In this document: positions 58,440 to 64,000 of the stretch, piece after piece
How positions within the stretch are numbered: position 1 is the stretch's first letter
How the letters are laid out: every line of letters begins with the position of its first letter
Assembly: GCF_036711975.1 (NCBI RefSeq)
Contig: NW_027248939.1
Location: 620,001-684,000, forward strand
DNA from: Onthophagus taurus
Taxonomy: Eukaryota; Arthropoda; Insecta; Coleoptera; Scarabaeidae
Direction: 5' to 3'
Length of the DNA stretch: 64,000 nt
The notes under the pieces: generated by a model
The model's database searches: none
What the model saw: only the letters and a program-made list of their open reading frames with translations
Told to the model about the DNA's origin: nothing
Made by a program: the position numbers and the translations under genes

Positions 58440-59165
58440 GCTTAATTACAGTACAAAACCGTTTCTCGTAGCGTAGCTTCCATCTTTCTTTGTTACGCCA
58501 ATCCTCTCTCCACGTTCTCTAGGGCCTTCCTGCCTTCGCCCTATTGTATAGCACCCATGCTATGACTCTTTTAGGCCATTTAAGTCTTTTTACCTCGATT
58601 GTCTGTAATGTGTTTATGCCAATTTTAATTTCTTGCCTGATGTCTTTATCTCTCCTTGTCTTTCTGGAGCATCTTCGCCAATATTCCATTTCCATTGTAT
58701 TTATCTTCGCCTTATTTCTCCTGTTCACTTTCTATAAGTCTGATCCATAAGTTCCAACACTTTCGACCACAGTTTTATTTCTTTTGTGTATTTTCTTACT
58801 CCAGAGGCCTTTATTCAGTCTCTTTATTACCACCTTAACTTAACCACTTCACTAACTAATTCGTCATTGCTGTACTCCTTGTCTGTAATTTGTACTCCCA
58901 GGTATCTATAGGATGTCACGTTTTTAACAGTCCTATTGTCCTCTAGAGGTAAATCTTCTCCCTTTCCGCCCATCACTAGGTTCTAGTTTTGCGGATTAAT
59001 GGAGAGCCCATAGTCTTTATCGTCGGCCATTATCTCCTGGTCGTCGGTCCAGCGTAATATGAATTGATTGGCGTTGTTTATCCGTACTCCCATACTAGAA
59101 CATTGTTTCTTCCTTTTTTCCTAAAACTTCCCTTAAATATATTTTAAGAAGTGTCGGGACGAAAC
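58440..59165 (-). pseudogene. LINE ORF2 C-terminal remnant (paralogue of 955-1510)
   Basis: Minus-strand pieces include YRYLGVQITDKEYSNDEL and EYWRRCSRKTRRDKDIRQE, the latter in an open stretch 58728-58519 ending with a VLYNRAKAGRP-like tail. It is a better-preserved copy of the left-arm remnant, but still broken. Confidence 0.75.
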
Positions 59166-59194
59166 ACCTTCGGTGCTTAAGTCCTGTAGTAATA

Positions 59195-59480
59195 TAATAA
59201 TCAATAATTGATTAAACCGTCTCTGCAGTTCGTAAAAAATCTATATCAGGAAATTAATAATTGATTTTATAAATTTGTAATATCTCAGTGACTCGCTAGT
59301 TCTGCTGAACGCTACCAAGAACGAAGAAGGAAGTTTGAACTCCGGGAAGTTTGCCAATTGAAGTTGAAGACGAATTCCAAGGCTATGCTTCAAATGTACA
59401 CAATTTGGTCACGTTGCCTATTATTTGAATGTACGAAGATGAGATCACCTTTAAATTTAACACTTCTGATTAAACCGACC
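59195..59480 (-). repeat. Dispersed repeat R1, copy d
   Basis: Reverse complement of about 15-275. The portion equivalent to 275-545 of copy a is absent. Confidence 0.75.
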
Positions 59481-59914
59481 ATTTTTAATTCCTTAAATTA
59501 TTCCTTTGTAACAAGGACAAATTCTAACAGTTAGTAACGCTTTGAAATGAACTGAATTATTTTCAGCAGTAACAAGAAAATCATATCTTAATTGATTTTC
59601 CGTAGTCAACTTTTCGATTGTAAGAAGTTTTAACACTTTCAAGAGAGTGTTGATTTGTTTAAGATCTACAATGGCTAACCAGCGGCAGAGTGGTCTGTAC
59701 ATGCTGAGTGTCCATGGAGAGAAGGGCAACGATCAATTTTGCAATGATGTCTTAGATAGAATTGAGAGCGGTTAACGCCATCTAGTGGAATCCTTTTAAT
59801 ACAGTAACACTGATATATACTGTTACAATTTATACAAATATGTCTCCTGACGTCATCCTAGATAGATCAGCAGAAATACCAGCTACATATAATCATCGTC
59901 AAAGAGACGGACTA
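59481..59914. other. Unassigned interval
   Basis: A short plus-strand open frame from the ATG near 59670 (about 35 codons) and a minus-strand one (59729-59493) overlap; neither has a recognised motif, so neither is called. Confidence 0.35.
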
Positions 59915-60190
59915 TGGCAATGTTACTGTGTTGGTTTTACTACACTACAGCAGAGCATTTCACATTGTGTATCATGAAGTTTTAATCGTAAATTTATTAA
60001 TTCCTGGTGTGGGTGGCCGATCATTTGAGCTGTTAAGGTCGTATATTACGGGAAGAACCCAGTGTGTGATGCTCGAAGGTGTACAATCCCAGGCAGAAGG
60101 TATGCACTGTGGAGTTCCTAGGGGCAATTTTGTCTCCGTTACTAGTTACTCTTTGTACTCGTAATCTTCCCGATGTGATAATGCCCTGTA
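59915..60190 (+). pseudogene. LINE reverse transcriptase fragment (motifs A-B)
   Basis: The frame reads LHYSRAFHIVYHEVL, in which H replaces the motif A aspartate, then GVGGRSFELLRSYITGRTQ, MHCGVPRGNF and LYSRNLPDVIM. This is the order of a CR1/Jockey-type RT palm. Catalytic residues are altered and the YADD region is missing. Confidence 0.75.
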
Positions 60191-60689
60191 ATTAGTGTCT
60201 ACCATAATAGACATGTTTTGGATCGAGATTGCAGAAGAATGCTGTACTAGTCGCGCGTGTTTATCAATCTAAATTTTGCCAATGACGTTTATGCCACTGC
60301 CAATGACATTTAATGTAGTTTATGACGGGTTCCTAATGGCGAATAATTGTTATAGAATCCACAAAATGCAAAACTGTTGTTTCCGCTATATATATATGGT
60401 ATCAGAAGAGGTGAAAGGTTGTCCTGGATACGACTCAATCATCAATGATTGTCCATGGAACAACGTCACCACTTCCATAGTACTATGTTCTTTTATCGGA
60501 TCCTGAAGAGTGGTGTCCAGTTGTACTCTGTATTCCAAAGCATAATTCTCAGTTATTCAAACACAGTTTTTCATACAGAGTGGTGAATTGTCTAAATCTG
60601 CAGATTTCGAAGTTTGGTTTTTTGATGAGTGTTCGGTTTATTATGCGCAATTGAAATTATAAATTATAATTATAAGCCAATTTTCCCTA
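60191..60689. other. Unassigned interval between LINE and Penelope fragments
   Basis: No motif was found; the frame at 60276-60506 has no family signs. Confidence 0.35.
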
Positions 60690-61060
60690 CAGGTGTGAAA
60701 CTTGGTCAAATTATTACCAATAACAAACACAAATTCCCTTATACTGAACTAAGTGGTGTATACAGACTTGAATGTTAAAACTGCCCTAAATTTTACATAG
60801 GTCAAACAGGTCGTAACTTAGAAACTAAAGAACACCTCACGAAACGCAATTCGGCATTCTTTAAACATCTAGATTCAGAAAAACATGAATCAAGTATTGA
60901 AAATGTTAAACTCCTTAAAAACATAAAAAAGTCCAAGGAGCTAGACCTATACTAGATACTTCATCCATCTAGGTAAAACAATGGACGAAGATTCCATAGT
61001 TAATGATTTGATAGATTTTAACCATACTTTTAGACATTTTTTAGGATTTAAATAGATTTA
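60690..61060 (+). pseudogene. Penelope-like element GIY-YIG endonuclease fragment
   Basis: The translation reads SGVYRLEC, a stop, then CPKFYIGQTGRNLETKEHL, the GIY-YIG core with the CxxC-like linker found only in endonuclease-bearing Penelope elements, then FFKHLDSEKHESSIENVKLL and a tail. Stops interrupt it. The RT domain that should precede it is not recognisable upstream. A hammerhead-like motif lies 490 bp downstream on the same strand, the expected place for a Penelope terminal repeat. Confidence 0.85.
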
Positions 61061-61551
61061 ATAAGTGAAATGTTTTATAAGATTTTATATATAAGATATA
61101 AGACGTTTATAAGATTATATAATCCAACACTTTTCCGCTGATATGCTTGCGCATGTTCCACCACGAAAACGTTTCTTTATTTTCTCATCCCTCTCCAGTC
61201 CTAAATTATCTCCAATAACGTACATTTGTTTATAATGACTTAAGTCCTTTTAATTTTTGATTTTAATTTTACGACACATAGTTGAATTGTTCTTCCTTGA
61301 CTTTTTGTTTGTCTGAAGTGACTTTATTTTAAGAAAAATTTTTACTTTAAGAACGCTGAATAAGTGACGTCCTTTGACATACGAAACGTGTTTTTCTAAT
61401 AATAAGTTTTTAGTACATGAAAATATGGCGATATCTGTGAATATTACGCTTTCTTCATAAACACTTGACGGTAAGGCTGACATTCTTTCTCACGTTCATT
61501 TTGTTAAAGGATAGTTTAACATTTTCTCTCTCCTTTTTGTATAATCCTTTA

Positions 61552-61602
61552 GTCGTACCTGAAGAAGGAAACTGTTGGTTTCTGAAACATTTGTAGCACC
61601 GA
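61552..61602 (+). ncRNA. Hammerhead-ribozyme-like motif, best core geometry in the window
   Basis: Order: GTAC (stem I), CTGAAGA, AGGAAAC/GGTTTCT hairpin (stem II, starting directly at the core), GAAAC, four bases, GTA, GCAC closing stem I with one A-C mismatch. Unlike the other loci there is no extra base between core and stem II. It lies downstream of a Penelope GIY-YIG fragment on the same strand. Confidence 0.55.
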
Positions 61603-61606
61603 TATA

Positions 61607-63696
61607 CAGAGTGTCCTGTTAAGTGTACGAAGCGGCTGTATCTCGACAACGCTAAAGCCTAGAGGGTTGGGAAAAAATCCTTATAGGCAAAGTGGCCAAG
61701 AGAAATAGCTGGAAATTATTTTGAAGTTCGTAATTCGACCGCTAGGGGGCGTAACTGCTATAGAGAAACATAAAATTTCCGCTATTTCAGAAATTTAGAC
61801 GATGAGCTATAATTTTAACATCATTTAATAGCTTGGATAATACCGCATCGCTTTTGTTTTGGGATATTTCTCATATCTGTCATAATAAGGGAGGGGGAGG
61901 CCAATGCGTTTTCATATGTTTACATTTTAATATCTCCTGGACCATTCAACCAATTTGAATATTTTCGGTGTTGTTTGAAAGAACATTTTATGCTCTTTTT
62001 AAAGATATTTTCAGTAAGATCGTTTGCTTTAAAACAAATAAGCTAAGGGGCGTTACCTGCAGCGATTACATATTTTTGTGATTTTTGAAAAAATGTTAAA
62101 TGGAACGGTACTATTTACTTCACAGGCCCTTACTCACCTTAAAATTTGCTAAATTTTAGTGAAACCGCATCTTGATTGGTATCTTGATGTTAAAAACTCG
62201 AGTGCCATCAATCGGATCCAGTTCCCTCATCGAGAAAAACAAATCACTTAACCATAGCAACTGTAAACATGTTATTTACTAATGCAGAAGCGTATGATGA
62301 TTTATTTTTAATGTTTCGAATACGATGCAACTGAATGGCAAAAATATGCAATGCAATTACGACAAAGAAAGACATTTTACTCTAGAAGTGTTTTTAAGAT
62401 TGACTTAGTGATTACGGAAAACTGGCAACGTGTAGCCCATTCAAACATCTCTTTAAATTCGTAAATCACATTGGTGCGCAATACGATCCCACATAATCTG
62501 GGAACTCCGAAAACAGTTGTCCAGAAGATTCCTCAAGAGAATAATATCTCCACCACATTGTGACAAAATCTGGTCATCACAAATGCTATGGATGCATGAA
62601 GCATCTCTCCACAAGCTGGTGTAAGCTTGCATAATATGTATTCTTGGTTCGAGCAAAACCCACATTGCTTTCACCTCTTTGTCTATTCGGTAGACTAAAC
62701 GACCTAACTTTTCAAGAAAAACCAATAACCAAGAAATATATGACAAAACACTAATGCCATTACAAACGTGTCCAGGGCCGAGACCTAAACAGCGTTTTCT
62801 GAAACTAGATTAAATAAATACATCGAGGTTTATGGAAGGCATTTCGAACACTAGTGAGCTATTTTTGCAAAAAATTAAAGTTATTCTAAGTGTTTTGGTT
62901 TATTTCGTTTTATTATCATTGTTGATGTTTCATTGGTCCGTTGGCTTTTACACACGCATCAAAAGTAGTTTTGAAGCAGTTCTAAGCTTGGATAAAGTGT
63001 GAAGGAAGGTTCTAGGTAAAACATTTTTGTGCTCTCTTATTTGCTTGCTAAGGTAACGTGATCCGATTAAGATATACGAATTTTTAACATTTTCTTCTAT
63101 AATTCGAGAATGGATGGAGATATCGAGTTGCGGTTTTCACTAATATTTAGCAAATTTTATTGTGATTCCTTAGACACAACAAAATGTCTGTGAAGTAAAT
63201 AGTACCGTTCCGTTTAACTTTTTTTCAAAAATCACAAAAATACGCAACCGCTGCAGATAGCGCCCTTTGGTTTAAACTAAGCGGTCTTACTAAAAATATC
63301 TTTTAAAAGAGCATGAAATGCTCTTTCAAACAAGACCAAGAATATTCAAATCGGTTAATGATTCAGGAGATATTAAAATGTAAACATTTCAAAACGCATT
63401 GGCTTCCCCCTTATTATGACAGATATGAAAAATATCGCAAAACAAAAGCGATGCGGTATTTTCCAAGCTACTAAACGATGTTGTCAAAGTTATAGCTCAT
63501 CGTCTAACTTTCTGAAATAGCAGAAATTTTATGTTTCTCTATAGCAGTTACGCCCCCTAGCGGTCGAATTACGAACATCAAAATAATTTCCAGCTATTTC
63601 TCTTGCCCACTTTGCTTATAAGGATTTTTTTCCCAAACCTATAGGCCTTACCGTTGTGGAGATACAGCCGCTCCGTACCCCTAACGGGACACCCTG
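61607..63696 (+). mobile_element. Mariner-like element with TIRs of about 575 bp
   Basis: Starts CAGAGTGTCCTGTTAAG and ends CTAACGGGACACCCTG, flanked by TA. The arms 61607-62185 and 63125-63696 align through almost their whole length. The central 900 bp carry a decayed transposase. Confidence 0.92.
62270..62860 (+). pseudogene. Mariner-like transposase remnant
   Basis: It begins with a typical N-terminus (MLFTNAEAYDDLFLMFRI near 62270) and ends with IEVYGRHFEH, close to the FEHLL-type C-terminus of the group. The middle is much shortened, so most of the DDE core is missing, with stops in every frame. Confidence 0.65.
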
Positions 63697-64000
63697 TATA
63701 AATAAAAACAACCATTTTCATCGTATTTAAGATTTTATTTATTTTATGAAACCTACGATGAACCTGGATTCTACCATTGCTAAAGTCATCATATATCTAG
63801 ATTCCACTATTTTTAAGTTATTTCAGTTTTTTTAATAATGACTCTAGGGCGCCCAGGCCGAATAGAGGGGTGGGGCAGGTGCCGTTTGGTAGGGGGAACA
63901 ATACCGTTATCAATATCTACCATGCCGTGGTCAGGTGAGTAACGGGGAAAGTGTTGTGGCGACGCAGAGGGCTTAAATCCTAAAACCACTCGGAATTGGA
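63697..64000. other. Flank with GC-rich unassigned end
   Basis: The last 160 bp (63845-64000) become GC-rich, in contrast to the rest. This could be the 5' untranslated region of a LINE or another element running out of the window. No open frame or motif identifies it. Confidence 0.4.

Larger units (their letters stand above)
56750..59480. repeat. Right arm of inverted segmental duplication
   Basis: Reverse complement of 1-5515 without the 1704-4794 transposon: receptor gene, upstream stretch, LINE remnant and R1. The empty insertion site TATA lies near 58222-58232. This arm carries the intact receptor. Confidence 0.85.

Overview
This is about 64 kb of AT-rich eukaryotic nuclear DNA from an insect. 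The evidence is an insect-type odorant receptor gene with four exons and very short introns (43-61 bp), insect-type lipid enzymes, and a typical insect repeat load: BEL/Pao, Jockey-like and other LINEs, Penelope-like elements, mariner/Tc1-like, hAT, P-element/THAP and piggyBac-like sequences. A beetle would fit, but the order cannot be proved from the sequence. No bacterial operon, CRISPR array, rRNA gene or free-standing tRNA gene was seen.

Three host genes look usable, all on the minus strand. They are an AMP-forming acyl-CoA synthetase/4CL-like gene (10354-8599, four exons), a membrane-anchored wax-ester synthase/DGAT-like acyltransferase (19907-18194, four exons, 517 codons) and a complete 7tm_6 odorant receptor (58133-56852, four exons, about 376 residues). 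Two are partly duplicated in inverted orientation. An odorant receptor pseudogene lies at 4903-5415, and the upstream region and first exons of the acyl-CoA synthetase recur at 36050-37868. A possible gustatory-receptor exon fragment lies at 6270-6440.

Layout. 1-5515: left arm of the inverted odorant-receptor duplication, carrying a 3.1-kb TIR transposon that itself holds a 421-bp MITE, a tRNA-derived SINE and a hammerhead-like motif. 5.5-8.6 kb: decayed LINE and unassigned DNA. 8.6-10.4 kb: acyl-CoA synthetase. 10.5-17.7 kb: nested repeats (LINE, a Penelope element split by an inversion, MITEs, foldback elements, mariner remnant, hAT). 17.7-19.9 kb: LINE remnants and the acyltransferase. 21.2-28.2 kb: Jockey-like LINE split by a nearly intact BEL/Pao retrotransposon with near-identical LTRs. 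28.3-34.7 kb: nested MITEs, foldbacks, mariner and Penelope remnants. 34.7-39.0 kb: dispersed repeat, LINE pieces, duplicated acyl-CoA synthetase fragment, mariner remnant. 39-45.4 kb: a second, decayed BEL/Pao element. 45.5-56.4 kb: MITEs, a mariner with long TIRs, and a P-element/THAP transposase pseudogene. 56.4-59.5 kb: hammerhead-like motifs, odorant receptor gene, LINE and repeat forming the right arm of the duplication. 59.5-64 kb: LINE fragment, Penelope GIY-YIG fragment with a hammerhead-like motif, and another long-TIR mariner.

The host genes do not form a pathway with one another. The window is best read as a few genes in a repeat-dense region where nested insertion, inverted duplication and inversion can be reconstructed from junctions. 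The most interesting signals are the odorant-receptor inverted duplication with a readable empty site, a series of sequence-divergent hammerhead-like folds beside Penelope debris, and an inversion bounded by two MITE copies.
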